DNA of 64,000 nucleotides from positions 620,001 to 684,000 of the forward strand of contig NZ_JAMDLH010000001.1 in the NCBI RefSeq assembly GCF_023721755.1. Direction: 5' to 3'. The position numbers and the translations under genes were made by a program. Source of the DNA: Pleomorphomonas sp. NRK KF1. GTDB taxonomy: Bacteria > Pseudomonadota > Alphaproteobacteria > Rhizobiales > Pleomorphomonadaceae. Of the stretch, positions 1 to 9,200 are shown in pieces; position 1 is the stretch's first letter; each line of letters begins with the position of its first letter. Under the pieces are notes generated by a model. It was given only the letters and a program-made list of their open reading frames with translations. It searched no databases and had not been told where the DNA came from.

Positions 1-362
1 TAGGCGGCCCGCGCCTTGGCAATTTCCGAAGGACGGGCGCCGGCCTTGAGCTTGTCGAGCGTCGCCTTAAGTGCCGCAACGTTTTCCTCGGCAGCTCGAA
101 CGGAGATCTCGTAAGGGCCGGAATCCAGACGAGCCAGAACGTCGCCGGTCTTCACAACGTCGCCCTCCTCCACCACCACGGCAGCGAGCCGGCCGGCTAC
201 ACGGAAACCGAGCGACACCTGACGGATGTCGACATTGCCATAGATCACTTGCGTCGGCGGCGCTGGGGCAAAATAGCCGTAGCGCTGCGGCACGCCAAGG
301 TACCAGGCGGCACCGGCGCCAGCGGCCGCGAGAAGCAGGACGACGGGGACGATCTTGTTCAT
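1..362 (-). CDS. HlyD-family membrane fusion protein (YbhG-like), partial at left edge
   Basis: The reading frame opens with MNKIVPVVLLLAAAGAGAAW, an N-terminal membrane anchor, then runs without a stop off the left edge. After the anchor comes a biotinyl-lipoyl-like segment (about residues 40-85, with VSLGFRVAGRLAAV and VKTGDVLARLD) and the start of a coiled-coil hairpin rich in Ala, Lys and Glu. This is the periplasmic adaptor layout of ABC exporters. Its ATG overlaps the TGA of the upstream TetR gene (ATGA), so the two are translationally coupled. In E. coli a TetR regulator (CecR) precedes ybhG-ybhFSR, and the same arrangement is likely here, with the ABC genes outside the window. The exported substrate is unknown. 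Confidence 0.85.
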   Translation of the reverse strand, partial: MNKIVPVVLLLAAAGAGAAWYLGVPQRYGYFAPAPPTQVIYGNVDIRQVSLGFRVAGRLAAVVVEEGDVVKTGDVLARLDSGPYEISVRAAEENVAALKATLDKLKAGARPSEIAKARAA

Positions 363-1051
363 GTTGCACTTTCCCCGGTGGGATGAATGCCGGCGACGAG
401 TTCGCCGGCGATACTGCGGATCGCGGCGGTTTCCTTCGAACCGACTGCCGACCACTCCATCTCGCGAAGGATGGTTGCCCGCCCGACGCGATAGACGATC
501 AGCGAGCCGACCAGAGACAGCGTCCGCAATCGCACGCGCTCGGAGTTGGGATCGGCTTCGAGGAGGATGCCGACGAGATGGCGCACGGCCGTCAGCATCG
601 GCTGCATGAACCCCGTGTAGATTCGATCGTAGGCCTCGGTCGGCTCGGCCTGCTCGCGAACCATGTAGCGGACCCACACGGCCGACTCATCTTCGGCGAA
701 CAGCGTCAACATGGCTTCGCCGAGCGTAGTCAGAATGGCGCGCGCCTCTTCGACGTCGATCGGCCGCCCGCCGAACTGAGCTTCGGCGAAGCGGCCCAGC
801 ACCATCTTCCGACGTTCGCCGATGCGCACCTGCAACCGCTCGATCAGGTAGTCGGCAACGGCATTGTAGAGGCCACGCTTGTTGCCGAAATAGTAGTTGA
901 TCGCCTGAAGGTTGACGCCTGCCAGCTCGGCAAGCTTGCGGGTTGAAACGCCCTCGAAGCCATACTGGCCGAACAGGTTGAGCGCGGCGAGAAGGAGCTT
1001 TTCGCGGGTCCCGTCGTTACGGGCGATATCGGTTGATGGGGGCTTTGTCAT
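359..1051 (-). CDS. TetR-family regulator with CecR-type C-terminal domain
   Basis: A 230-residue protein. Residues about 12-60 form a TetR helix-turn-helix (LLLAALNLFGQYGFEGVSTR, then LAELAGVNLQAINYYFGNK). The rest is a helical ligand domain resembling the CerR/DUF1956 C-terminal domain, including the MVREQAEPTEAYDRIY segment typical of CecR/YbiH relatives. It starts the unit that continues into the HlyD-family gene and overlaps it by 4 nt. A near-perfect palindrome lies about 25-45 nt upstream of its ATG and suggests autoregulation. By analogy with CecR it probably represses the adjacent exporter. The inducer cannot be read from sequence. Confidence 0.9.
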   Translation of the reverse strand: MTKPPSTDIARNDGTREKLLLAALNLFGQYGFEGVSTRKLAELAGVNLQAINYYFGNKRGLYNAVADYLIERLQVRIGERRKMVLGRFAEAQFGGRPIDVEEARAILTTLGEAMLTLFAEDESAVWVRYMVREQAEPTEAYDRIYTGFMQPMLTAVRHLVGILLEADPNSERVRLRTLSLVGSLIVYRVGRATILREMEWSAVGSKETAAIRSIAGELVAGIHPTGESAT

Positions 1052-1074
1052 GCCACCAATCTACACCTAACACC

Positions 1075-1096
1075 AATTCAGTCAATCGACTGATTT
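1075..1096. promoter_or_regulatory. Palindromic operator candidate for the TetR regulator
   Basis: TCAGTC-AATC-GACTGA is a perfect 6+6 inverted repeat (1078-1093), and it extends to 8 of 9 matched positions per arm over 1075-1096. It lies 24-45 nt upstream of the TetR gene start, the usual place for a TetR-family operator. Binding is inferred from position and symmetry only. Confidence 0.5.
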
Positions 1097-1162
1097 ACGG
1101 ATGGCAAGAGGCAAACCGGACCGGCTTTATGCGCGAAATCTTCGAGGGTCTTGTAGGGATCG

Positions 1163-3127
1163 TCAGTCGCGCGACAATGCGACCACCGGATCCAGCTGTG
1201 AAGCGTTGCGGGCCGGCAGAAAGCCGAACACCACGCCGATCAGTGTAGAGCAAAGGCAGGCGGCCACAATCGATGTGGTCGAGTAGATCAGCGCAAAGTC
1301 GCTGGAAATGAGCTTCACGAGTTGGCCGATGCCGAAGGCGGCGCCTATGCCCAAGAGACCGCCGATCAGGCACACCAAAACGGCTTCGATCAGAAACTGT
1401 TGGAGGATGTCGCCCTGTCGCGCACCAACGGCCATGCGAACGCCGATCTCGCTCACCCGCTCCGATACCGAAACGAGCATGATGTTCATCACCCCGATAC
1501 CGCCGACCACAAGCGAGATGACGGCAATGGCCGCGATCAGCAGCGTCAGCATCTGCGTGGTCGAGGTGATCGTCTGGCGAATGTCGTCGGTGTTGAGAAT
1601 GAAGAAGTCCTGGCTGCCATGTCGTTGCGTCAGAAAGCGCGTGACGTCCTGCTCGGCCAGGCTGGTATCGACGTCGTCGGCGACGCGGACAGTGATCGAT
1701 CGCAGCGACATGTTGCCGAGAAAGCGCGTCTGCACCGTGGTGTAGGGTAGATAGACCGAGAGATTCTGGCTGGAACCGAAGCCGCCCTGCTGCGGCTGGG
1801 TGACACCGACGATGCGAGCCGGCACATTGCCGATCAGCAGCACCTGCCCCACCGGCGATGCCTGGCTGTCGGCGAACAGCGTCTTGAGAGTGTTCTCGTC
1901 GATGACAACGTCCACCGCCCGGTTGCGCACCGACCGGGCATCGAAGAAACTGCCCTCCGCCAGCTTGGTACCGCGCGCGGCGAAATATTGCTCGCCGACG
2001 CCGTTGACGAGCGCATTGGCCTCCAGAGAGCCGACGCGCAACGTCTCGCTTGTGGAGACGGTCGGCGTTACGGCCGCCACATAGCTCTGCCGTGCCAGCG
2101 CCTCTGCATCGGAAACGACCAGCGTGGTGATCTTGCTGGAACGGGTATCGCCGAAGTTGCGGCCGGCGAAAATCTCCAGCGTGTTGGTGCCCAAACTGGA
2201 AATATTCGCGAGCACCTGCTGTTGCGTGCCCTGCCCGATCGCCACGACGGACACCACCGACGCGATGCCGATGATGATGCCGAGCATGGTGAGAAAAGTC
2301 CTGAGCCGATGAGCCGCCATGGCCAGCACGGCCATGCGCAACGCTTCCTTGAAGCGATCGACCACCGAGCGGAAATAGCCACCGCGTCTTGGGCGCTCCC
2401 CCTGCGGCGTGGGAGCAGCCGCAGGCGCGCGCTCCTCCGTCGTCTCGCTCTTCCGATCGTTCAGAATGACGCCGTCGGAAATCTCGATGATGCGGCGGGC
2501 GCGGCTTGCGACATTCATGTCATGGGTGACGATGATGATCGTCTTGCCCTCGGCGTTCAACTCCTCGAGGATGCGCAGCACCTCTTCGCCTGAATGCTTG
2601 TCGAGGGCGCCGGTCGGCTCGTCGGCCAGGATGACGTTGGCGCCGTTCATCAGGGCACGGGCGATGGAGACGCGCTGCTGCTGACCGCCGGAAAGCTGCC
2701 CCGGACGGTGATCCGTGCGGTCGCTCATGCCGAGCCGGTCGAGCAGTTGTTCCGCTCGTGCCCGTCGATCGCGTGGAGGCATTCCGGCGTAGATGGCCGG
2801 GATCTCCACGTTGGCGAGCGCATCGAGTTCGCCCAGCAGGTGATAGCGCTGGAAAATGAAGCCGAAATGCTCGCGCCGGAGAGCGGCGAGTTCATCCGGC
2901 TCCAGCAAGGCGGTCTCACGGCCCGAGATGCGATAGCTGCCGGCCGTCGCCCGGTCGAGGCAGCCAAGGATGTTCATCAGCGTCGACTTGCCGGAACCCG
3001 ACGCGCCGACGATGGCCACCATCTCGCCCGCCTCAATCACGAGATCGAGGTCCTTCAGCACGGTGATCGTGCCGTCGCCCGAGGGAAAATCACGCCGAAG
3101 CTTTTCCAGGCGGATGAGTTCGGCCAT
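1163..3127 (-). CDS. macB: MacB-type ABC transporter, fused ATPase and permease
   Basis: 654 residues, the normal size for MacB. The N-terminal ATPase has Walker [10 protein letters not shown] (41-49), signature LSGGQQQR (145-152) and Walker [13 protein letters not shown]. After a linker at about 230-265 come the first membrane helix (near 270-300, including [20 protein letters not shown]), a large periplasmic MacB-PCD domain, and three C-terminal FtsX-type helices with the [22 protein letters not shown] motif. MacB acts as a mechanotransmitter with MacA and an outer-membrane factor to expel substrates from the periplasm. It starts 3 nt after the macA stop and is the last gene of the leftward efflux operon. 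The substrate is not predictable. Confidence 0.93.
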   Translation of the reverse strand: MAELIRLEKLRRDFPSGDGTITVLKDLDLVIEAGEMVAIVGASGSGKSTLMNILGCLDRATAGSYRISGRETALLEPDELAALRREHFGFIFQRYHLLGELDALANVEIPAIYAGMPPRDRRARAEQLLDRLGMSDRTDHRPGQLSGGQQQRVSIARALMNGANVILADEPTGALDKHSGEEVLRILEELNAEGKTIIIVTHDMNVASRARRIIEISDGVILNDRKSETTEERAPAAAPTPQGERPRRGGYFRSVVDRFKEALRMAVLAMAAHRLRTFLTMLGIIIGIASVVSVVAIGQGTQQQVLANISSLGTNTLEIFAGRNFGDTRSSKITTLVVSDAEALARQSYVAAVTPTVSTSETLRVGSLEANALVNGVGEQYFAARGTKLAEGSFFDARSVRNRAVDVVIDENTLKTLFADSQASPVGQVLLIGNVPARIVGVTQPQQGGFGSSQNLSVYLPYTTVQTRFLGNMSLRSITVRVADDVDTSLAEQDVTRFLTQRHGSQDFFILNTDDIRQTITSTTQMLTLLIAAIAVISLVVGGIGVMNIMLVSVSERVSEIGVRMAVGARQGDILQQFLIEAVLVCLIGGLLGIGAAFGIGQLVKLISSDFALIYSTTSIVAACLCSTLIGVVFGFLPARNASQLDPVVALSRD

Positions 3128-3130
3128 GGC

Positions 3131-4378
3131 TCACATCCCTGGCGGCGGTCCACCGCCGCCACGCCCGAGCCGGAGCGATGACGAGGCCGCTGCCCGTTGG
3201 GCAGCCGTCATTTCACCGGTCACCACCTTGTCGCCCTCGGCAAGTCCGGACTTCACCTCGGCGGTGACCTTGTCGTTGAGACCGACTTCCACCCGCCGCT
3301 CGGTCGTACTGCCGTCGGCATTCAGCACCCTGACCCGATAGCTTCCATCGGAACCGCGCGTGCCCAGCGCGGCGGCCGGCACGGTCAGCACGTTCTCGGC
3401 ACGTCCGAGCACGATATTCACCTCGGCGGTCATGTAGGTCCGGAGACGCCCGTCGGGATTGGGAACGCTGAAGTTGCCGTAGTAGTAGATGGCGGAAGAC
3501 GACGAACTTGATGACGACGAGGAACTCGACGACGTGATGTCCGCGTCGGTGCGGATCGACTCCGGGGCGGGGTCGATGCTTTCGAGCGTCGCATCATAAC
3601 GACGTTCGGGATCGCCGATGATGGTGAAGTAGACCTTCTGGCCCGGCGCCACATGCACGACGTCGGCCTCCGATATCTCGGCCCGCACCGTCATGGTGTC
3701 GAGCTGCCCCAGCACGACGATCGTCGGCGCCGACTGGGCGGCATTGACGGTCTGTCCGGCCTGGCTGACCACGGCGAGAACCGTGCCGTCGATCGGAGCA
3801 GTGATGCGGGTGTAGCCGAGGTTGGCCTCTGCCGTCTCCACCGCCACCTCCGAGGACTGGATTTCGGCATCGAGGGCGGCGATCTGGGCCTCCGTCGTCT
3901 TGACGGTCGCCTCCGCGCTCTCGAGATCGGCCCGAGCGATGGCGTTCTGACTGACCATGGTTTGTTGGCGTTCCATAGTCTGCTGGGCCAGCAAAAGCGA
4001 CGCCTCCTTCTCGGATCGTTGGGCGCGAACGCTGGCAAGCGACGCCCGGGCTTTCTTGAGGTCGTTCTGCTGTGTCACCGAGTCGATTTCGGCGATGAGA
4101 TCGCCGGCCTTCACCCGATCGCCGAGAGCAACCTCGAGCGAGGTTATGCGGCCCGACACCTGCGCGCCGACCGCGACCAGCTTCACCGGTCGCACCTGAC
4201 CCGTTGCCAGTACGGTCTCCTCGACGCTGCCCCGCGAAACGGTTGCGGTCATCATAGTGACGGCCGGAGTCGCGTAATAGGAACTCCTGAGGACATAGGC
4301 GCCAACGCCGAGGACGACGAGCGCCATCAGCAGGATCAGACCGCGACGGTTCTTGCGTTTGCGCGGTGCGGCAGTCAT
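3131..4378 (-). CDS. macA: MacA-type periplasmic adaptor of the MacB exporter
   Basis: 415 residues from the ATG at 4378, which overlaps the TGA of the upstream MFS gene (ATGA). A longer in-frame ORF exists upstream but lies inside the MFS gene. The order is: basic N-terminus and membrane anchor (RGLILLMALVVLGVGAYVL), lipoyl half-motif (AVGAQVSGRITSLEV), long coiled-coil hairpin (about 105-190), second lipoyl half (TRITAPIDGTVLAV), beta-barrel and C-terminal membrane-proximal domain, ending in GGGGPPPGM. A run of 13 serines sits just before AIYYYGNFSVPNPDGRLR. The serines use mixed codons (TCG, TCA, TCC, TCT, AGT), so the run is not a simple DNA microsatellite. It forms the tripartite pump with MacB and the outer-membrane factor gene of the same operon. 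Confidence 0.93.
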   Translation of the reverse strand: MTAAPRKRKNRRGLILLMALVVLGVGAYVLRSSYYATPAVTMMTATVSRGSVEETVLATGQVRPVKLVAVGAQVSGRITSLEVALGDRVKAGDLIAEIDSVTQQNDLKKARASLASVRAQRSEKEASLLLAQQTMERQQTMVSQNAIARADLESAEATVKTTEAQIAALDAEIQSSEVAVETAEANLGYTRITAPIDGTVLAVVSQAGQTVNAAQSAPTIVVLGQLDTMTVRAEISEADVVHVAPGQKVYFTIIGDPERRYDATLESIDPAPESIRTDADITSSSSSSSSSSSSSAIYYYGNFSVPNPDGRLRTYMTAEVNIVLGRAENVLTVPAAALGTRGSDGSYRVRVLNADGSTTERRVEVGLNDKVTAEVKSGLAEGDKVVTGEMTAAQRAAASSSLRLGRGGGGPPPGM

Positions 4379-5562
4379 GCGTGGCGCCCCATGTAGTAGG
4401 CCAACGAGGCAAGGACCCCTCCGGCGAGAATGATACCCACCATCGGATAGACGGTTCCATTGTGCAGCAGCCCGACGGCGGCGCTGGCAAGGCTGGCGAC
4501 GGCAAACTGCATGACGCCGAGAACCGACGATGCCGTTCCGCGATGGGCGCCCACGTGACTCATGGCGATCGCCGTCGAGTTGGCGCCGATCAAAGGTCCT
4601 GTCGACAGACAGAGCATCAGAAGTGCGACGAGCATCGGCAGCGGCACCTCCGCAGCCAGGGCGACGAGAATGATGCCCATCGCGACGTTGAAGGCAAGTG
4701 CGCCGGCCATGACCTTCCGCGTCGAAAACCACCTCAGCAGCAATCGGTTGAGCTGAGAAGCGACAATCATGCCGCAAGCGTTGAGCCCGAACAACCAGCC
4801 ATAGTGCTGCTGGTCGACGTCATGCAGATGCATGTAGACGAACGGGGATCCGGTGATGAAGGCAAAGATGCAGGCAGCTGCGAAAGCACCGGACAGCGCT
4901 GGGGCCATGAAGGCACGGTTGGCAATGACTTCGCCAAAGGCGCGACCAATCCCGGCGATGCCCACAGCATGTCGCCGGTCCGGCGGCAGTGTTTCCGGCA
5001 GCCCACGCAACGTGGCCACGAGGCAACCGACGCCGAACAGCGTCAGGACGACGAAGATCGCCTCCCATGGCGCCACGGCCAGGATATATCCCCCGAGAAG
5101 CGGCGCGACGATCGGGGCAAGGCCTTGCACCAGCATCATCTGCGACAGAAAGCGGGCGCTTCCATGCTCGTCGAACAGGTCGGCGACGATGGCGCGGCTC
5201 ACCACCATGCCGGCGCAGCCGCCGAGTGCCTGACAGAGGCGCAGGGCGATGAAGCTCTCGACGGTCGGCGCGACGACAATGGCGGCCGAGGCCAAGGTGA
5301 AGATCACGAGACCGGCGATCAGAGGCGGCTTGCGACCGAAGCGATCGACCAGGGGACCGTAGATGAGCTGACCGACCGACAGACCGAAAAAGAACACGGA
5401 CAGCGAAAGCTGCACCCTGCCCTCGTCGGTGCCGAAAGTCTCGGCGAGGCTGGAAAAGCTCGCGAGATACATGTCGGTCGAAAGCGGTGCAAAAGCCGTG
5501 AGGGCGGCAAGAATAAGGGTCAGGCTTAGGATGTTGAGTTTGACGGACGCAAAAGAGGACAT
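4375..5562 (-). CDS. Bcr/CflA-family MFS drug efflux transporter
   Basis: 395 residues with about 12 hydrophobic helices. The MFS motif A is GPLVDRFGRKPPL (near 70), and the N-terminal half shows the Bcr/CflA pattern PLSTDMYLASFSSLAETFG. The antiporter-type motif C region is LVQGLAPIVAPLLGGYI. This family exports drugs and small metabolites using the proton gradient across the inner membrane. The gene lies between the outer-membrane factor (52 nt upstream) and macA (4-nt overlap), so it is co-transcribed with a tripartite pump. A plausible role is moving compounds into the periplasm, where MacAB-OMF collects them. That division of labour is inferred. Confidence 0.9.
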   Translation of the reverse strand: MSSFASVKLNILSLTLILAALTAFAPLSTDMYLASFSSLAETFGTDEGRVQLSLSVFFFGLSVGQLIYGPLVDRFGRKPPLIAGLVIFTLASAAIVVAPTVESFIALRLCQALGGCAGMVVSRAIVADLFDEHGSARFLSQMMLVQGLAPIVAPLLGGYILAVAPWEAIFVVLTLFGVGCLVATLRGLPETLPPDRRHAVGIAGIGRAFGEVIANRAFMAPALSGAFAAACIFAFITGSPFVYMHLHDVDQQHYGWLFGLNACGMIVASQLNRLLLRWFSTRKVMAGALAFNVAMGIILVALAAEVPLPMLVALLMLCLSTGPLIGANSTAIAMSHVGAHRGTASSVLGVMQFAVASLASAAVGLLHNGTVYPMVGIILAGGVLASLAYYMGRHA

Positions 5563-5614
5563 CGTTTCACGGGTCTACCGGGGAAGCGCCGGTTCGCGGC
5601 CCAAGGCCATTGGA

Positions 5615-7084
5615 TCAGTTGGCGGCCACCCTGCGCAGACGCGGGCCGGTGTTGGTGTCCACCACTTCCGGTTTTGACGCATCGACCGCTCCGTCCCACC
5701 CCCCGCCAAGCGCCTTGTTGAGGGCAATGTAGTTGTCGGCAATGGCAACCGTGCTGGTGAGCAAGGAGTCTTCGGCAGAGTAAAGCGACCGCTCGGCATC
5801 GAGCACGTCGAGGAAGCTTGAAGAACCCGACTGATAGAGCGACTGCGCCAGCTCGGACGCCTTGCGATAGGCCTGCGTGGCGGCGGCCAGACGGCCGTAC
5901 TTGATGCGCTCCTGCCGGAAGGCGACGATGGCGTTCTCGACATCTTCCAGCGCCCCGAGCACGGCCGCCTTGTAGGCGACGAAATACTGGTCGCGGGTGG
6001 CCTCGGCCGCTTCCTGCGCGGCGGCAAGCTTGCCGGCATTGAAGATCGGCACCGACAGGGATGGCCCCAGGCTCCAGGAGATCGACGAAGACTTGCCGAG
6101 GTCGCCGACGCTGGTTGCCGTCGTTGCGATGGCGCCGGACAGACTGACGGAGGGATAACGAGCGGCGGCGGCGGCGCCGATCTTGGCAGTTGCCTGCGCA
6201 TACTCACGTTCGGCCTTGCGGATGTCGGGCCGGTTGGAGAGAAGATCGGCGGGCAATCCGGTCGGCACGGGCTGGCGCGGCCTCGGGATGGCTCCGCCCC
6301 GCTTCATGCGGGCGTCGAGCTCCGACGGGACGCGGCCGGTCAGAACCGCCAGGCGATGGACGGCTTCGGAATAGGCCGTCTGCAGGTCAGGCAGCTTGGC
6401 CTCCGTGCTCGCCGCCTGCCCCTCGGCGTTGGAGACATCGACCGCCGAAGCCGAACCCGCCTCGAACTTCTTCCGGGTGAGCCCTGCCGTTTCGCGTTGC
6501 GAGGCGGCAGTCTGTCTCGCCAGCGCCATGCGCGCCTGATAACCGCGCGCCGCCACGTAGTTGGAGGCGACGTCGCCGACCAGCGTCAGGAGAACCGAGT
6601 TGAGATCCTCGTCGGCCGCCTGACGACCGTAACTCGCCGCTTCCGACGATCGCGCATTGGCGCCGAACAGATCGAGCTCCCATGACGCATCGAAGCCCCC
6701 CTTGAACTGGTTGCCAACGTCGCCCTGCGACCTCTGGCGCGAGGCCGAGGAAGAAGCATCGGCGGATGGTGCCAGTGCAGCATTCGTCTGCCGTTCCGTG
6801 GCACGTGCCGCGCGAATCTTGGCCTTGGCGGCTGCAACGTCGAGATTGCCTGCGACAGCTTCCTCGACCAGTGCGTTGAGCTCCTTGTCGCCGAGACGCT
6901 CCCACCAGCGCCCGAGTTCGACCGGCCTCGCCGGCGTCTCGGCACCGGAAGAACTCCAGCTCGCCGGCAGCGCAAGTCGAGGCATCATATAATCGGGACC
7001 GACGGCGCAGCCCGCCAAAAGCAGGCCGAGAAGGGGGACGGTGATCCCCACTGCGCGACGGAGGGAGGAAGAACCGCTGACCAT
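5615..7084 (-). CDS. NodT/CusC-type outer-membrane efflux lipoprotein
   Basis: From the ATG at 7084 the protein is 489 residues, typical for the TolC/NodT family; an ATG at 7105 is an alternative start. The N-terminus is a lipoprotein signal with lipobox LLAGC, followed by the family opening VGPDYMMPRLALPASW. Two outer-membrane-factor repeats follow, with the characteristic ELDLFGANARSSEAA and the second-repeat SVPIFNAGKLAAAQEAAEA segments, and GRVPSELD plus LLSNRPDIRKAEREY in between. It forms the outer-membrane duct of the pump encoded downstream by the MFS gene, macA and macB, and it heads that operon. An even longer upstream frame exists but adds sequence before the signal peptide and was not chosen. 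Confidence 0.92.
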   Translation of the reverse strand: MVSGSSSLRRAVGITVPLLGLLLAGCAVGPDYMMPRLALPASWSSSGAETPARPVELGRWWERLGDKELNALVEEAVAGNLDVAAAKAKIRAARATERQTNAALAPSADASSSASRQRSQGDVGNQFKGGFDASWELDLFGANARSSEAASYGRQAADEDLNSVLLTLVGDVASNYVAARGYQARMALARQTAASQRETAGLTRKKFEAGSASAVDVSNAEGQAASTEAKLPDLQTAYSEAVHRLAVLTGRVPSELDARMKRGGAIPRPRQPVPTGLPADLLSNRPDIRKAEREYAQATAKIGAAAAARYPSVSLSGAIATTATSVGDLGKSSSISWSLGPSLSVPIFNAGKLAAAQEAAEATRDQYFVAYKAAVLGALEDVENAIVAFRQERIKYGRLAAATQAYRKASELAQSLYQSGSSSFLDVLDAERSLYSAEDSLLTSTVAIADNYIALNKALGGGWDGAVDASKPEVVDTNTGPRLRRVAAN

Positions 7085-7350
7085 CGTATCCGCGCGCAAA
7101 ATCATGGCTGCACTGACTATCCCTATTTCGAACCGTTGCGATTTGGACTGCTTCCGCTCCAGCCCGCAAATCAAAAGAGGTTGAAAAGTGTAACCATTGC
7201 TGGCAACGCACCGATTTCTTGCGAAAGCAATGGCCCGTAAACTCACGAGTGGCCTATACGCGCAATGTGTCAGGAGAAACACGACAATTGACGGCGTCGG
7301 AACGGAGGTCCAGTCCTGAGCGATAATGACTTTAGAATGAGCTCCCTCCG

Positions 7351-7926
7351 ATGCCCGCCCTTCCCGTCAGTCTTACCACCGAACGTCTCATCCTTCGTCG
7401 CTACACCACGGACGATGCCGGCTGGTACGCAGCCATGGCAAAACGCAACCGCGAGCACCTGTCGCGCCACGAGCGAGACAACGCCGCGATGAAGATCGCA
7501 ACGGAAGCCGACGCCGCGGCCGCCATTCGCGACTTCGACGAGGAGGCACAGGCGGGTCGGGCTGCCTTTCTTGGCGTCTTCCGGCGCCATGATGGCGTTT
7601 TTGTCGGGCAGATCTATGTCGGGGTCAGCAATGCCGATTTGCCCGGCTACCTAGTCGGCTACTTCTGCGACGAAGCCCATGTGAGACAGGGCTACATCCG
7701 TGAGGCCGCGACGGCCACGGTCGTATCTCTCTTTGGCGAATGCGGCGCCCAGCGCGTCGGGATCTGGTGCGACGACACCAACATTGCCAGCCGGCGCATC
7801 GCCGAACGACTCGGCATGCGTCAGGAAGGGCACGTGCGCGCCGACAAGCGCCATCCCGACGGCTCCGTCACCGGATCGGTTTGCTATGGCCTCCTGCGCC
7901 AGGAGTTTCTAGCGCAGGAGGCATAG
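7351..7926 (+). CDS. GNAT N-acetyltransferase, RimJ/RimL-like
   Basis: 191 residues. It opens with the RimJ/L signature LTTERLILRRYTTDDA. The acetyl-CoA segment is in the second half (CDEAHVRQGYIREAATATVV, then ASRRIAERLGMRQEGHVR), matching GNAT motifs A and B. Such enzymes acetylate N-termini, aminoacyl nucleotides or small amines; the acceptor is unknown. It is transcribed divergently from the efflux operon and ends 7 nt before the convergent oxidoreductase gene. No partner gene suggests a pathway. Confidence 0.88.
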   Translation: MPALPVSLTTERLILRRYTTDDAGWYAAMAKRNREHLSRHERDNAAMKIATEADAAAAIRDFDEEAQAGRAAFLGVFRRHDGVFVGQIYVGVSNADLPGYLVGYFCDEAHVRQGYIREAATATVVSLFGECGAQRVGIWCDDTNIASRRIAERLGMRQEGHVRADKRHPDGSVTGSVCYGLLRQEFLAQEA

Positions 7927-7933
7927 CAGCCGC

Positions 7934-9178
7934 TTACTCGGGCCGGCCGACCGCCGGCACGAAATCGGAAAGGTCCTCGCGGTCGAAATAGACCGTGCGT
8001 CCCTCTTCGGCCGACTTGTAGAGAGCCATCAGCATCTCGATCACCGCCACACCGTCGGCGAAGGTTTCGTCGGGCGCCTGCCCCTTGCGGAAGCGTTCGA
8101 CCATGTGCCGGTTCTCGTCGGTGTAACCGTAGATACCGGCCTCATCCTCCAGCACCGGCATCAATCCCTGCTCGGCATTCTGTTTCTCGACCAGATCTTC
8201 GCCCTCGCTGCCGCGGACCCGGCGCGACATGAACACTTTGAGGCCGGTGTTGAGCGAGGAGAACTCAAGCGCATACTCCGGGCCAAGCAGTTCGAGCTGG
8301 ATACGCAGGCCGGCGCCGACATAGGCCCACGAGGTCGTGGCCTCGATGATGACCTCCTGTCCGAGATCATCCTCAAGCGTGATCATACCGCGCGCAAAGT
8401 CCTCGCTGGCACGACGGGCATAGTCAACGGTCGGCCCCATGCGCTCCTTGAGCTCGGCCGCGTAGTTCGGCCGCGTCCACTTGAGAGAGGCAATCGCGCC
8501 CGTCGCCGACTTCAGCTTGAGCGAGGAACGCGGCGCGTCCGGTCGCGTCAGCAGGAAACGCGCCACCTCGACGGAGTGACACATCATGTCGAGCAACACC
8601 CCGCCCCCTTGCTGATCGCCCTTCCAGAACCAGGGCTCGTGCGGGCCGGCATGCTCTTCCGCGGCGCGCGCCAGATAGGGACGGCCGGCGGATGGCACGG
8701 CGCGACGCCAGATGATGTCCTTGCCCCGAAGGACCGCCGTCGAGAAAACCTGATTTTCAAGGTATCCGTGAATGAGTTTGGCGTCCTCGACGAGCCGCAG
8801 CATCTCGCGCGCCTCGCGGAGCGTGCGGGCAAGTGGCTTCTCGCAAGCGACGGCGTAGACGGTCGAGCGGCCGGCCGTCTTGAGATCGTGCAGTGTCCGC
8901 ATCACGTCGAGACGGGTGTAATTCGGCGACAGCACCCAGATGGCATCGACGTCCGGCGCCGTCAGCAACGCTTCCAGCGTCGGATGGGCAGTGCATGTGC
9001 CGAGATCGAGATCGCCCACCGCCTCGGCGAAGGCCCGGCGCTTTCCTTCGGTCGGCGAATAGACGCCGGTGACCTCGACGTTACGGACGCCGACGAGCGA
9101 CTTCAGATGGAAATGGGCGATGAAGCCACTGCCCACGAAGCCGATGCGGAGGGTCTGGCGCGGGAAATCGGTCGTCAT
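7934..9178 (-). CDS. Gfo/Idh/MocA-family NAD(P)-dependent oxidoreductase
   Basis: 414 residues from the ATG at 9178, chosen because a strong ribosome site (GGGAGGACC) sits just upstream. The Rossmann dinucleotide site is IGFVGSGFIAHFHLKSL near the N-terminus, and the family's EKPLARTLREAREML motif with its Lys is present around residue 125. The C-terminal alpha/beta domain carries GGGVLLDMMCHSVEVARF. Members oxidise or reduce sugars, inositols or sugar acids. It is the last gene of the sugar ABC operon, 22 nt after lacI, so it likely carries out the first oxidation of the imported sugar. The exact substrate is not determinable. Confidence 0.9.
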   Translation of the reverse strand: MTTDFPRQTLRIGFVGSGFIAHFHLKSLVGVRNVEVTGVYSPTEGKRRAFAEAVGDLDLGTCTAHPTLEALLTAPDVDAIWVLSPNYTRLDVMRTLHDLKTAGRSTVYAVACEKPLARTLREAREMLRLVEDAKLIHGYLENQVFSTAVLRGKDIIWRRAVPSAGRPYLARAAEEHAGPHEPWFWKGDQQGGGVLLDMMCHSVEVARFLLTRPDAPRSSLKLKSATGAIASLKWTRPNYAAELKERMGPTVDYARRASEDFARGMITLEDDLGQEVIIEATTSWAYVGAGLRIQLELLGPEYALEFSSLNTGLKVFMSRRVRGSEGEDLVEKQNAEQGLMPVLEDEAGIYGYTDENRHMVERFRKGQAPDETFADGVAVIEMLMALYKSAEEGRTVYFDREDLSDFVPAVGRPE

Positions 9179-9200
9179 GTCTGGTCCTCCCAGTCTTCTA

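Noticed and set aside
4379-4777. N-terminal extension of the macA frame (548 residues in total)
   Set aside because: The extension lies wholly inside the MFS gene. The ATGA overlap and the membrane anchor right after 4378 show the true start.
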